Assembly (NCBI RefSeq): GCF_900638305.1
Contig: NZ_LR134506.1
Coordinates: forward strand, 1,054,001 to 1,118,000
Source of the DNA: Porphyromonas cangingivalis
GTDB taxonomy: Bacteria > Bacteroidota > Bacteroidia > Bacteroidales > Porphyromonadaceae
Direction of reading: 5' to 3'
DNA length: 64,000 bases
Shown: positions 17,570 to 27,846 of the stretch, in pieces
How the letters are laid out: the number at the start of each line of letters is the position of its first letter
Numbering within the stretch: position 1 is the first letter of the stretch
Translations under genes and position numbers: made by a program
Notes under the pieces: generated by a model
Databases searched by the model: none
What the model was told of the DNA's origin: nothing
The model's input: the letters and a program-made list of their open reading frames with translations, nothing else

Positions 17570-18697
17570 ATGACAAAAAGATTGTTTTTGGCGGCGATCG
17601 TCGCCCTTATGACTCTGGTGAGTGCCTATGCTCAACGCGAACACTATACCAGTGACACCTCTCTTGCCGAGCAACTCAAACTGATCAAGGAAAAGCAAGA
17701 CCGCTTCAACCTCTATCTCAATACCCACTTCAGTGCAGACATGATGTGGGACGATCATGACTTCCAACGTGCGAAGTTCAACGGCAAACAGCTCCGTATC
17801 GAAGCACGTGGTAACATCAGCGACAAGGTCTCTTACCGTCTCCTCCAGCGTCTCAATACCTCCAACGATGCAACCCGGGCGTATGACAACCTACCTCTAT
17901 CGATCGATGTGGCAGGGATAGGTGTACAGTTGTCCGAGAAGTTTTCGCTCTTTATCGGTAAACAATGTACCGCATACGGAGGGGTGGAGTTTGACTTCAA
18001 TCCCATCGTGGTGTACGAGTTTGCGGACATGATCGAATACTCACCCAGTTTCATGACGGGTGCGAACCTCATCTTCCGCCCCGTGGAGACACAGAAGTTT
18101 CAGTTCCAGATACTCAATGCACGCACAGGCACGCTCGAAGAGACTTACCCATGGATTCCGAAAGAAAAGCTCACAGACAGCAAGGCTCCCATCCTCGGTA
18201 CGATCAACTGGAGCGGGCGTGTGACATCCTTCTGGAACACCCTTTGGTCCTACTCCTACATGATGCAGACCGACCATCATGGGCAGCACTATTTCGCACT
18301 CGGAAATGAGTTGAAGTTCGGCCCTGTTTCAGGATATTTCGACGCGATGTACTCGCGCGAAGGGCTCAATGCAAAGCCCCTCATCCCGGTTGTCGAGAAT
18401 GCCGAATACCTCTCATTCATCGCCAAGCTCTCATGTCGCGTGCTCCCGAAGTGGAACCTCTTTGTGAAAGGAATGTACGAAACAGGATTTCAGGGCAAGG
18501 ATCAGTGGCTGAATGGCGAATTGATGCGTTCTTCGTATGGCTATTTTGCCGGAGTGGAATACTTCCCCCACTGGGAAAACCTGAGATTCTTCCTCACCTA
18601 TGTCGGCCGTGCATACGTTCACGAGTTTGACAGCAAACTTGACAACAACACCCACCGTCTCTCTCTCGGATTTATCTACCAGCTCCCTCTATTCTGA
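17570..18697 (+). CDS. Outer-membrane porin (OprO/OprP-like beta-barrel)
   Basis: A 375-residue protein with a signal peptide (about residues 1-21, ending SAYAQ), a short coiled segment (LAEQLKLIKEKQDRFNLYL) and then alternating amphipathic strands to a C-terminal Phe (LSLGFIYQLPLF), the usual barrel-assembly end signal. Motifs such as QLRIEARGNISDKVSYRLL and LFIGKQCTAYGGVEFDFNP are typical of Bacteroidetes proteins annotated as phosphate-selective porin O/P. Specificity for phosphate cannot be read from the sequence. It overlaps the end of the convergent glycosyltransferase gene by 9 bases. Confidence 0.8.
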   Translation: MTKRLFLAAIVALMTLVSAYAQREHYTSDTSLAEQLKLIKEKQDRFNLYLNTHFSADMMWDDHDFQRAKFNGKQLRIEARGNISDKVSYRLLQRLNTSNDATRAYDNLPLSIDVAGIGVQLSEKFSLFIGKQCTAYGGVEFDFNPIVVYEFADMIEYSPSFMTGANLIFRPVETQKFQFQILNARTGTLEETYPWIPKEKLTDSKAPILGTINWSGRVTSFWNTLWSYSYMMQTDHHGQHYFALGNELKFGPVSGYFDAMYSREGLNAKPLIPVVENAEYLSFIAKLSCRVLPKWNLFVKGMYETGFQGKDQWLNGELMRSSYGYFAGVEYFPHWENLRFFLTYVGRAYVHEFDSKLDNNTHRLSLGFIYQLPLF

Positions 18698-19954
18698 CAA
18701 CATAGAGGCATAGATCGCCCTCGCTTGCTCTGCCACCGTCTCGGCATAAAAGCGTGATGCCGTGGCACTGACCCTCTCTTTTTGTGCCCACTCTTCGGGA
18801 TGCTCAAAGAGGTGTAGTAGTGCTTGTGCCATCGCCGAGGTGTCGTAAGGAGGGATGAGGAGACCATTCTCACTGAGTATGATGTCGGAGATGCCCCCGA
18901 CCTCGAAAGCCAAAGCCGGCGTACCACAGGCGACGGACTCCAGCAGCGTCTGTCCGAAGGTCTCAAAGAGTGAGGTGGAGAGGGTCACACGTGCCGAATT
19001 ATAGAGTCGGACGAGCTCTTCGGTCGAATGCACAGCTCCCATCGCCTCCACGGCGACAGGAAAGTCTGCGAGTGCCTGATTATCTTTGGGCACACCCACA
19101 CAGACAAAGGTAGCGTACTTCGCAAAGGCCTCAGAGCGATCACAAGCCTTGCACAAGATCTCCTTACACAGTGGGAGTCCCTTGATGGGATCATCGGGGC
19201 GAGCCCCGACGAATAGGACTCTGAAGCCTTCGGGATGCTCCCCTGAAAGGGGTCTGAAGATGTTTGGATCGATCATATTCGGCAGGATAGAGACATCCGA
19301 ATATCGAGCTAAAACTGAAGCTCTCACTTCATCCGCCACAGCCCGACTGACGGCCAAGAAATGGATCTTGTCATAGGGGAGCTTGGACTTCCGCCGGTAC
19401 TGTCGCCAAGAGAGGTCCCGGGGTCGTCCTCCCGAAAGGATGGGACAAGCCGTACAGTGGTGATGAAACTTGGCACACCGCTCCACTTTTCCGTTTGCCG
19501 AAAAATATGGTATATGACACCCTCCCGTGATCGGCCATAAGTCGTGTAGCGACCAAAGCAGTGGTTTGCCCGTAGCGACAAGAGCCTCGATGCCTCGGAG
19601 GGAGACAAATGCGTGTTGTATCCAATGCAGGTGGATCACATCAGCCCACGCCACCCAAGGATGATTTGAGACATCACTTCCGCTGTCGGGAGAGTATTTG
19701 AAGAGCCTTGTCCTCTCATACCCCACGTGTGGCAGGAGCGAGAGGCGTTCGGTGACGAAATCGACCTTCCAAGCCCACTTACCCCATCGTCCCTTGTGAT
19801 AAGGAGCAATGACATCGGCATCTACCTGCGCACCATCGGTGGCGATCAGCAGACGAGCTTCGACACCAATGGCATCGAGAGCTTCGAGCAGTCGTCGAGC
19901 CGCAACGGCAGCACCGCCACCTCCGGAGTAAGTATTGATCAGTAGGACTTTCAT
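18689..19954 (-). CDS. Glycosyltransferase family 4 protein
   Basis: A GT-B fold enzyme of about 421 residues. The N-terminal Rossmann domain opens MKVLLINTYSGGGGAAVAAR. The C-terminal domain carries VLFVGARPDDPIKGL and the conserved acidic donor-binding region STSLFETFGQTLLESVACGTP (the ExxxxxxxE pattern). I start at the ATG at 19954; a GTG at 19981 would add nine residues not expected in the family. It transfers an activated sugar to an unknown acceptor, perhaps surface polysaccharide. The gene stands alone, convergent with the porin. Confidence 0.85.
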   Translation of the reverse strand: MKVLLINTYSGGGGAAVAARRLLEALDAIGVEARLLIATDGAQVDADVIAPYHKGRWGKWAWKVDFVTERLSLLPHVGYERTRLFKYSPDSGSDVSNHPWVAWADVIHLHWIQHAFVSLRGIEALVATGKPLLWSLHDLWPITGGCHIPYFSANGKVERCAKFHHHCTACPILSGGRPRDLSWRQYRRKSKLPYDKIHFLAVSRAVADEVRASVLARYSDVSILPNMIDPNIFRPLSGEHPEGFRVLFVGARPDDPIKGLPLCKEILCKACDRSEAFAKYATFVCVGVPKDNQALADFPVAVEAMGAVHSTEELVRLYNSARVTLSTSLFETFGQTLLESVACGTPALAFEVGGISDIILSENGLLIPPYDTSAMAQALLHLFEHPEEWAQKERVSATASRFYAETVAEQARAIYASMLSE

Positions 19955-20085
19955 CTCCTTGTAAGTAAGTGTTTCAAGCACAAAGATACAGAAGTATTGG
20001 GCTCGGTGTTTCTCAAAGTCTGCTCCGATGTCGAAATACCCGAAAAATCCGGCATTCGATCAAACGACAGCACACATTCTTTCGT

Positions 20086-20127
20086 GGGACAGAATACATT
20101 CCGGCGACCGACAGAAAGCATTCTGTC
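20086..20127. repeat. Intergenic palindromic repeat, copy 1
   Basis: Contains GGGACAGAATACATTC (20086 onward) and the perfect hairpin GACAGAA-agca-TTCTGTC (20110-20127). It is in the spacer between the malQ end and the glycosyltransferase start, and resembles copies at 30556, 38204 and 57171. Confidence 0.7.
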
Positions 20128-20222
20128 CTGCGACATAAACAATCGAACCGTCTTTCCGAAAGGTCTCACTTGTGTATCGAGTGTATTTGAGTCAGGGAGA
20201 CAACCAAGTTACGGTCTTCTAT

Positions 20223-22712
20223 TTATCTGTCAGGGTCGTTTGACTTGTCATGAGTCAAAGCCTTTATTCGTTCCTTGAGTACCTCATCTGCCCTCAGAGC
20301 TTCGATCGAACCACTCATGCGATAGTCCCAAATGTGTCTCGGATCCTCGGGAATGTTGATGCGCTCGCTCTTGGGATCGACATCAGAGCCATAGCCCGAG
20401 AGGACACACCAGTCTTGGAGGGGGAGGATGACAAAGAGAGCGGCACTATCGAAGAGGGCTGAGATCAGACCGGCTGGTGTCAGGGGAGACTCTCCGGAGG
20501 TGTTGTAGTAGGTCTCCAGCTCTGTCCGCTCTCGCTCGGATCGCTCCTGCCACCACCCCCTCAGGGTAGGCATATCATGCGTGGAGGTGCTGAGCACCGA
20601 GAGCGTAGGGATGTCTTCGCTCCGCACAATGCTTGCCACAGGACTCTTGGGCATACGCAGGATCTCCAGCGACAGGATCTCACAGCTCGACAGGACCTCG
20701 CTGACACTGTGGGGCAACATCCCCAGATCTTCGGCACAGAGGAGCATCCGTGATGCCGACATCAAGCCCCTGATACGCTCGATGGCGGTCTGCCGCCATA
20801 GGCTTTCGTTGCGGTGATAGAAGTATTCGTCATGGAGAGCCATCAGTCGCTGAGCCAACCCATCGTCCAACGTCTTCAAGAGTGGCAAACGAGACAGCAT
20901 CACTCTGGGATGATAGAGACTGTCTTCATCTTTCAACAAGACCCTGTCGGGATCTCCGGCCTTATCCAAACCTTCGGGAGAGATACCCCGATCGGCGAGC
21001 TCGTGCACGGAGTAGCCAAGAGCAGGCACAAATCGACCTAAACAAGGATCGGTCTCTCCCCTCGGGACGCTCCATATCCTAAAGAAGCCCAAGATGTGAT
21101 CGATACGTATGGCACTGAAATAACGCTCCATCGTGGAGAGCCTTCGTCGCCACCACCGATACTCATCGGCACGCATACGTTCCCAGTTGTACGTAGGGAA
21201 ACCCCATATCTGACCGTTTGCGGAAAAAGCATCGGGGGGCGCACCGGCATTCATCCCGATGTCGAACAAGTGTGGGGAGACCCACACATCCACACTGTTG
21301 CGACCGACACCTATCGGCAGATCCCCCTTGAGGAGTATAGAGTATTCCTTGGCTCTTCGACTGAGGATTGCCAACTGTCGATACAGATGATATTGAACAA
21401 AATTATGCAACTCTACCTCTGACGTAGCATCCTTCCCCTCGACACTTCGAACCTCTTCCCACTCACGTCTCACCATGGCATAAGGAGGGTAGTCCACGAC
21501 TTCCCTATGAGGATGACGGTCTCTAAGGACGCAGAAAAGGCTGTATGCCATGAGGTCTTCCCCCTCTTCTTCCAAAAATGAGCGATACTCTTGGGTCTCA
21601 TGACCTCCGGCATCGTACCAGCGAGCAAAGATGTCACGGATCACTTCCCACTTCAGATCCAAGACCTCTGTGTAAGCGACGGTAGGTAGTGCATTCAGGC
21701 GTAGAGCCTCTCGCTCCCATCGGTCACGCTCGACAGAAGTCGAATAGTAAGGGAGATCTCGAACGGAAAGATACAGCGGATGGAGACCATAAGTGGTTAT
21801 GCTGTTGTATGGATAGGTATCTGCCAAGGTGCCTGTGAACGAGGTGTCATAGATCGGCAAGAGCTGATACACGGTCTGTCGGGTCTCTTTGAGCCATTCC
21901 AACAGAAGCAAAGCGTCGTCAAAGTCCCCCACCCCGAACGACCGATCGGTACGTAAAGAGAAGAGGGGCAAGACTGTGCCGGAGAGTTGATGTGACAATT
22001 GATCCAAAGCCACATCGAAGTCGGGGGGATGTACGAAGTGTATCGTACTCCCCTCGGAGGAATGCAACCATCGGTTGTCCCCCCTCTCCCAAAGGTAAGT
22101 ACCGTCCTCCAGTCGGAAAACAAACTTATACTCTGTATCCACCTCCTCCCGAGAGACAAAATAATAGTCATCACCACTCCTTGAAAGAGGGACAGAACGA
22201 CTAAGATCCCAAGCCCCCAAAGGCTCAGACGCACCACAGACAAAGAGCTGTCCGGTCAGCAAGTGAGGCAGATGAACGGCTGTTATGGTTACAGTCAAAG
22301 CATCCAGCGTTATGGGTCTGACTTCATCACTCTTGGGATGCAGAAGCGGAGCAATCGGATATTGGTTGAGTCGATGTAGAGGAGAAGGATCTATCCACCG
22401 GTCTTTGATGCGTACATCTTCGCCAAGAGGAGGATTGATGATGAGCGTGTGGGGTGCAGGGGCTTCGTATCGGATGGGGACACCTTCCTTTTCAAGCAAA
22501 TAGTTGTACGACAGCACGTAAGAGCCCTCACCGTGTAACTGCTCGGGAAGCTCCAACGAAAGATGCCAACACTTTCCTTGCAACTGCATGGATAAGGCTC
22601 TACGCTCGTTGTAACCTTCAGGAGAAGAAATCTCCCCCTCCCAGACCAATGAGTAATCGGGTGAAGAGACATGGTACTCGATCTCAAAGTGCAATGTTGC
22701 CGTCCTATTCAT
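20223..22712 (-). CDS. malQ: 4-alpha-glucanotransferase (GH77) with two starch-binding domains
   Basis: An 829-residue amylomaltase that disproportionates maltodextrins in the cytoplasm. Two CBM20-like domains come first (about residues 3-105 and 128-225, the second with LFVCGASEPLGAWDL and YKFVFRLEDGTYLW). The GH77 barrel follows (about 245-800). Catalytic residues are visible: nucleophile Asp about 538 in IRIDHILGFFRIW, acid/base Glu about 661 in CAEDLG, and Asp about 713 in STHDMPTL. The double-CBM20 form resembles plant DPE2 and is usual in Bacteroidetes. It lies 25 bases after pfkA on the same strand, so they are probably one operon. Confidence 0.93.
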   Translation of the reverse strand: MNRTATLHFEIEYHVSSPDYSLVWEGEISSPEGYNERRALSMQLQGKCWHLSLELPEQLHGEGSYVLSYNYLLEKEGVPIRYEAPAPHTLIINPPLGEDVRIKDRWIDPSPLHRLNQYPIAPLLHPKSDEVRPITLDALTVTITAVHLPHLLTGQLFVCGASEPLGAWDLSRSVPLSRSGDDYYFVSREEVDTEYKFVFRLEDGTYLWERGDNRWLHSSEGSTIHFVHPPDFDVALDQLSHQLSGTVLPLFSLRTDRSFGVGDFDDALLLLEWLKETRQTVYQLLPIYDTSFTGTLADTYPYNSITTYGLHPLYLSVRDLPYYSTSVERDRWEREALRLNALPTVAYTEVLDLKWEVIRDIFARWYDAGGHETQEYRSFLEEEGEDLMAYSLFCVLRDRHPHREVVDYPPYAMVRREWEEVRSVEGKDATSEVELHNFVQYHLYRQLAILSRRAKEYSILLKGDLPIGVGRNSVDVWVSPHLFDIGMNAGAPPDAFSANGQIWGFPTYNWERMRADEYRWWRRRLSTMERYFSAIRIDHILGFFRIWSVPRGETDPCLGRFVPALGYSVHELADRGISPEGLDKAGDPDRVLLKDEDSLYHPRVMLSRLPLLKTLDDGLAQRLMALHDEYFYHRNESLWRQTAIERIRGLMSASRMLLCAEDLGMLPHSVSEVLSSCEILSLEILRMPKSPVASIVRSEDIPTLSVLSTSTHDMPTLRGWWQERSERERTELETYYNTSGESPLTPAGLISALFDSAALFVILPLQDWCVLSGYGSDVDPKSERINIPEDPRHIWDYRMSGSIEALRADEVLKERIKALTHDKSNDPDR

Positions 22713-22737
22713 ACGTTGTAATAGAGAGAATCTCCGG

Positions 22738-23757
22738 TCATTCTCTCGGAAGCCCGAAAGAGATACCCATGCGACGGCCTTGGATGATGAGCTCGTTGTC
22801 GGGCTCTACGACCTTTAGTCGACCTGCGACTTGAGAGAGTGGGATATGCCCCAAAGCTCCTCCCTGCATACGCACCATGACTCCGAAGATACCTTGCGAG
22901 ATGAGCTGGGCTGCGTGTCCTCCCATTCGTGTACCGAGATTGCGATCGGTAGCGGAGGGAGCGCCACCACGCTGGACATATCCCAAAACGGTCTCACGGC
23001 ATTCGAGGAATGTTTCTTCCGAAAGGATCTTGCTGAGACGATGACCGGGACGCTTCTTGCCGTTGATCTCTATCCCTTCGGCCACAACGATGATGGAGTG
23101 TTGTTTGCCAGCCTTGGCGCGCTCTACGATGTCTTTCTTGATGACTTCGATGTCAAACCCGAGTTCGGGCAAAAGAATGACGTCGGCGGCTCCCGCCATA
23201 CCGGCATGGAGAGCAATCCACCCGGCATGATGTCCCATGACCTCGACGACCATCACACGGTTGTGCGATGCGGCAGTGCTGTGAAGACGGTCGATGGCTT
23301 CTGTGGCAATACTCACGGCGGTATCAAACCCGAAAGTGACATCAGTACCCCAGACGTCATTGTCGATCGTCTTGGGGATCGCAACAACATTGAGACCGAG
23401 ATCCGAGACGATCTTAGCAGTCTTCATTGTCCCATTCCCCCCGATGGCAACGATCGCATCAAGGCCAAGGCGGTGATAAGCCTCACAAAACTCATTGGCA
23501 AAGGCCTCATCTTGAAGCAAAGCCTTACCGATATGCCCTTCACGAGAAGTGCCGAGGATGGTGCCGCCAAGATGAAGAATACCACTGAGTTTGTCCATAT
23601 TCAAGACGTCATAACTACCTGCAGGGATGCCTGAGAAGCCTTTATGAAAGCCTAACACCTCCATACCATGAGCCACCATGGCAGTCTTCCCTACCCCTCG
23701 TATCGTGGCATTGATCCCGGGACAGTCTCCTCCCGATGTGAGTATACCTATTCTCAT
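22738..23757 (-). CDS. pfkA: 6-phosphofructokinase
   Basis: A 339-residue glycolytic kinase converting fructose 6-phosphate to the 1,6-bisphosphate. Motifs are TSGGDCPGINATIR, GGTILGTSREG, GGNGTMKTAKIV (residues 106-117), PKTIDNDVWGTD (129-140, base Asp132) and MGHHAGWIALHAG. The region around 108-129 departs from the E. coli enzyme: Asn108 stands where a Mg-binding Asp is usual, with Gly109 (ATP-type) but Lys129 (found in PPi-type and some actinobacterial ATP-type enzymes). The phosphoryl donor is therefore uncertain. It is first gene of the pfkA-malQ pair. Confidence 0.93.
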   Translation of the reverse strand: MRIGILTSGGDCPGINATIRGVGKTAMVAHGMEVLGFHKGFSGIPAGSYDVLNMDKLSGILHLGGTILGTSREGHIGKALLQDEAFANEFCEAYHRLGLDAIVAIGGNGTMKTAKIVSDLGLNVVAIPKTIDNDVWGTDVTFGFDTAVSIATEAIDRLHSTAASHNRVMVVEVMGHHAGWIALHAGMAGAADVILLPELGFDIEVIKKDIVERAKAGKQHSIIVVAEGIEINGKKRPGHRLSKILSEETFLECRETVLGYVQRGGAPSATDRNLGTRMGGHAAQLISQGIFGVMVRMQGGALGHIPLSQVAGRLKVVEPDNELIIQGRRMGISFGLPRE

Positions 23758-24144
23758 ATTTGTTGTATGCCTATTTTAGTTGTTTTCTAACAACTAAGGT
23801 AAGAAAAAATCACGACTGAGAGCCTGTCTCCCACTCACCTAATAAGCCTCACCTTGAAGCCTCCACGCTCGTCCTCTCCCGAAGCCGGCACCACCTCCGA
23901 TCACGGAGCCTCCCTCATCCTCTGAATACTCCCCACATAAGCCTTCGTATATCTCCACAAAGACTGAACCAAATCAAACAGTCTTTGGCTTCTGATCGAA
24001 AGAAATCTGTCAGCTATTTAACGCGAACACTTGGTGGAAAGATGAAACTATCTTCATCAAGAAGAAACCCAAAAGGCTTATACCACTATCTATCATAGGA
24101 TCACGCCTTCTCACATTGAGGACGAGCCCCTTCATTTAAGGAGA
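23758..24144. other. Gene-free spacer upstream of pfkA
   Basis: 387 bases with no plausible frame. On the minus strand TACCTTAG (near 23795-23802) is one base off TAnnTTTG and about 40 bases before the pfkA start, so it may be its promoter. Nothing else stands out. Confidence 0.4.
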
Positions 24145-24186
24145 CAAAAAATCCCCACTGATGAGATAACACTCATCAGTGGGGAT
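24145..24186 (-). terminator. Rho-independent terminator of gapA
   Basis: A 15-base perfect inverted repeat (24151-24165 with 24172-24186). Read on the minus strand it is followed by a run of T (AAAAA at 24146-24150 on the plus strand). It lies 31 bases after the gapA stop. Confidence 0.85.
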
Positions 24187-24217
24187 GTGGTATGATTTCT
24201 CCGTCAGAGGAGGTGGA

Positions 24218-25228
<1,011 letters not shown>

Positions 25229-25310
25229 TTATGAGTTCTTTTTATTAGGTTGAATAAGATTAGTGCATTACACAAAGGCGCCAAAAGCATATCTTGCTAT
25301 TGACTTCGTA

Positions 25311-25318
25311 CAAATGTA
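25311..25318 (-). promoter_or_regulatory. Promoter -7 box of gapA
   Basis: Minus strand TACATTTG, an exact TAnnTTTG match 85 bases upstream of the gapA start. It sits inside the palindrome CGTACAAATGTACG. No TTG is found 20 bases further up. Confidence 0.5.
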
Positions 25319-25374
25319 CGAATAATAATATTGTCCTACCACTTTATCGTGAAAGAAAAACACCAATCTCTCAA

Positions 25375-25773
25375 CTAAATCAGTTTGAGGATCCCCTTGA
25401 GCAGAAACCTCAAAATCCCACCCGTACGGCGAAGACCGAAACTCAGTATTCTGCGCTTGCCCATATCCATCAAAAATGGCAATATCCCTCCGCTCAGATT
25501 ACTCCAAAACGAGCTTTTCCCGGTCGAGGTACGACGAGAAGAGGAGACTGTACTCTCGCCATGCAGTCCTGGCAGTACGCTACGCAATATACGAGCCACA
25601 ATGGGACTGGAGTCCTCCAAAGACTCGACGACCTGACGTCCTGCCACACTGACAACGTTGGAACGGAAATAGTCAACATTCTCTTCAAGGCGTTGACGAC
25701 TACGTTCATATCTTCTCTCGAGGCTGGCCTTACGCATTTGCAACCTCACTTCTGGTTTTATTCGGTTGTTCAT
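25375..25773 (-). CDS. Conserved-looking basic protein of unknown function
   Basis: 132 residues, not recognised. The N-terminal 45 residues are highly charged and probably helical (LQMRKASLERRYERSRQRLE). The middle is Ser/Thr-rich and the C-terminus is basic and hydrophobic in alternation, possibly membrane-associating. The start overlaps the stop of the holin-like gene by 4 bases (ATGA), which strongly supports it as a real, co-translated gene. Context suggests a role in the envelope with the holin-like and YtxH proteins. Confidence 0.65.
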   Translation of the reverse strand: MNNRIKPEVRLQMRKASLERRYERSRQRLEENVDYFRSNVVSVAGRQVVESLEDSSPIVARILRSVLPGLHGESTVSSSRRTSTGKSSFWSNLSGGILPFLMDMGKRRILSFGLRRTGGILRFLLKGILKLI

Positions 25774-26225
25774 TGCATTCTTTCCTCCTGAGTGTATGTA
25801 TTGTAAGTTTCGGGATGATACTCGATGGCAAGAGCGTCGGTATTGACGACCTCGGGGGTCTCGTCCAGCATCTTTCCGATGATCTTGTTGTAGCTTGATC
25901 GCACGATACTCTTACGCAAAAAGAGCATGATCAAACCGATCAAAAGCAATATCCCACCGACGGCCAAAAAGCCCAGAGAGACTGCTGTGAGCACAGAGAC
26001 GTCACCATCGACAAACAACGTGGCCATACCCAATGCAGCCGAAGTGAGAAGCATCCCGATGACAAACAACAACAGCACGATGAGGATGGTATTGTAGGCG
26101 ATGTTGAGCCCGACAGGTATCCCCTTCTCGTAAGCAGAAAGCTTGTACAGCTCGATCTTACTATCTATGATATTGCTGAGATCTTCTTTGGTCTCTTGAA
26201 TAAGAGTTTGTATAGACTTCTGCAT
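25770..26225 (-). CDS. Holin-like (Phage_holin_3_6 type) membrane protein
   Basis: A 151-residue protein with an N-terminal amphipathic helix (SIQTLIQETKEDLSNIIDSK), two TM helices (about residues 42-72 and 78-108, joined by a short loop) and a charged C-terminus. This matches the putative actinobacterial holin-X / Phage_holin_3_6 family, which despite the name is chromosomal and widespread in bacteria. It is often beside YtxH proteins, as here. Function is unknown; an envelope-stress role is often assumed. No phage genes are nearby. Confidence 0.7.
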   Translation of the reverse strand: MQKSIQTLIQETKEDLSNIIDSKIELYKLSAYEKGIPVGLNIAYNTILIVLLLFVIGMLLTSAALGMATLFVDGDVSVLTAVSLGFLAVGGILLLIGLIMLFLRKSIVRSSYNKIIGKMLDETPEVVNTDALAIEYHPETYNTYTQEERMQ

Positions 26226-26424
26226 ATTTCAATAATCTAAATGATACAAAATTAAGAGAACACTCCCCCTGACAAACGCAACGAGTCCGTCTGCAAGAAA
26301 CGCTCTCCCAGAAAAGCTCTCTCCACGGAGGGAACGAAGCACTATACCCCACCCTCTTCATTGAGACAGCCCCCGCAAGGCTATTTCAGGCACACAGACT
26401 CGCTACTACAAGGAGAGATACGGA

Positions 26425-26781
26425 TCAGATTTTCTTTTCGATCTCGTCGTACTTCTCTTCAACCTTTTCGACCACCTCGTCGAATGTTTCCTCACCACGA
26501 CGAGCGAGACGAGAAGCTCTTCCCTTCATGTCTTCGTAAAAGTCTTCAGCCTCTCCCTTCATATCTGCCATATATCTGGAGAGGTCTCTCTTTGCCTTAC
26601 GTCCGCGGATACGAGCATCATAGTATGCATCTTTGATATTTTCTCTCATCTTGTCTGCAGTGTCATTGACACCATCGATGAGACGCTCTCTGCGTTCGTC
26701 ATCCGAAAGATAAGCAATTGCTGCGCCGATTGCAGTACCGATAGCTATACCGAGGAGTAGTTTTACTTTGTCATTTCTCAT
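26425..26781 (-). CDS. YtxH domain-containing protein
   Basis: A 118-residue protein with an N-terminal Gly/Ala-rich membrane segment (LLLGIAIGTAIGAAIAYL, residues 8-25) immediately followed by a basic stretch and a long charged helical region rich in Lys, Arg, Glu and Asp. That is the layout of YtxH/GvpP-like proteins, linked in other bacteria with stress responses. It precedes the holin-like gene by about 200 bases on the same strand and may be its first operon member. A promoter box lies at 26850-26857. Confidence 0.8.
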   Translation of the reverse strand: MRNDKVKLLLGIAIGTAIGAAIAYLSDDERRERLIDGVNDTADKMRENIKDAYYDARIRGRKAKRDLSRYMADMKGEAEDFYEDMKGRASRLARRGEETFDEVVEKVEEKYDEIEKKI

Positions 26782-26849
26782 AATCTATTCTTTCTTTTCT
26801 GTTAGTGAATCCGAGAGTTCAAGATTTTATCATCTCGAACCTCTATTTA

Positions 26850-26857
26850 CAAATATA
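26850..26857 (-). promoter_or_regulatory. Promoter -7 box upstream of the YtxH gene
   Basis: Minus strand TATATTTG, an exact TAnnTTTG match 69 bases before the start codon. The -33 element is not clear. Confidence 0.5.
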
Positions 26858-26882
26858 AGTCTTTTATTTCAAAGGGACTAAA

Positions 26883-27614
26883 TTATTTTGATAGAAAAAT
26901 CTTAAAATCCCCTAACAGTTTATTACGAAGATAAGACACATCAACATCCAGAAGAGAAGCAGCCTCGCCATACACAGTCTCAATGTCTCTATCACTATCA
27001 TCGGTCTCCAGAAAGAACACCCCCTCTGCACTCCGCATCATTATCTCCTTTGGGGTATGATGTGTAGGCGAAAGCGACACATGAACACCGGCAGAAATCA
27101 GCTGTCCCAAAGTGGCAGACTTACCCCTAAAACCATGATAAAACCAACCGACACATTCGGAAGGCACACTACTTTTCAAAGCCAATAACCTATGCACTCC
27201 ACCGACGATGTGCAGCACCAAAGGAAGACCCAGATCCTGCGCCAAAGCATAGTGAAAAGCCATCAAAGCATCCTGATCCTCCCATGACAGTACACTCCGT
27301 CTGTCCCATCCACACTCACCGATACCGCAGCAACGGCCCCCCAACGCATTGATCTCTGCCATCAGATCGGCTCGAAGTTTGTCAGGCTCGACACGAAGTC
27401 GGCGGACAAGCTCCTGCACATCATCCTGCATGGGATGGATACCAAGAGTCACATAGTTCGCTTCGGGCAAAGGCAACTCCAGCCCATACATCACCGACTG
27501 CACGGCAATGACATCCGTACGACCGGCATAGACCTGATAACGATGACGATGGGTATGGAAGTCGACATAGGGCGATACCCCCATCCCTCCTTGTCCAAGT
27601 TCCTCGATCCTCAT
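26883..27614 (-). CDS. TatD-family metal-dependent hydrolase
   Basis: A 243-residue TIM-barrel hydrolase. DFHTHR (near residue 18) supplies the first two metal ligands, [10 protein letters not shown] the conserved Glu, and [10 protein letters not shown] and WFYHGFRG later His ligands. Relative to E. coli TatD it is short and somewhat diverged (Val for the usual Cys or Arg in LHIVGG; the C-terminal ETDDSD keeps the usual ETD). TatD proteins act as 3'-5' exonucleases or deoxyribonucleases. Its ATG overlaps the yidD stop by 4 bases. Confidence 0.8.
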   Translation of the reverse strand: MRIEELGQGGMGVSPYVDFHTHRHRYQVYAGRTDVIAVQSVMYGLELPLPEANYVTLGIHPMQDDVQELVRRLRVEPDKLRADLMAEINALGGRCCGIGECGWDRRSVLSWEDQDALMAFHYALAQDLGLPLVLHIVGGVHRLLALKSSVPSECVGWFYHGFRGKSATLGQLISAGVHVSLSPTHHTPKEIMMRSAEGVFFLETDDSDRDIETVYGEAASLLDVDVSYLRNKLLGDFKIFLSK

Positions 27615-27835
27615 GGCACAGGATCATAACCGCTACCACCCCAAGGATGACAGCGCAAGATGCGCCTCACTGCAAGATAAAGCCCCTTGATAGGACCATG
27701 CTTGCGGAGTGCCTGTATGGCATAGGCCGAACAAGTCGGTGCATAACGACACGTAGGAGGCTTGAGGGGCGACAAGAACCTCTGATAAAATCGTATCGGC
27801 AGGATGAGAAGTTTGATGAGGAATTGTCGTATCAT
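27611..27835 (-). CDS. yidD: Membrane protein insertion efficiency factor YidD
   Basis: A 74-residue protein with the YidD signature: [34 protein letters not shown] is recognisable around its three Cys, and the C-terminus reads [18 protein letters not shown]. It has an N-terminal amphipathic helix that binds the inner membrane and assists YidC-mediated insertion. It follows rnpA by 11 bases, the classical rnpA-yidD arrangement, although yidC itself is not here. Confidence 0.93.
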   Translation of the reverse strand: MIRQFLIKLLILPIRFYQRFLSPLKPPTCRYAPTCSAYAIQALRKHGPIKGLYLAVRRILRCHPWGGSGYDPVP

Positions 27836-27846
27836 AGGCTATAAGG

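Noticed and set aside
25770-26225. Prophage remnant suggested by the holin-like protein
   Set aside because: The family is chromosomal in most bacteria and no other phage gene is nearby.
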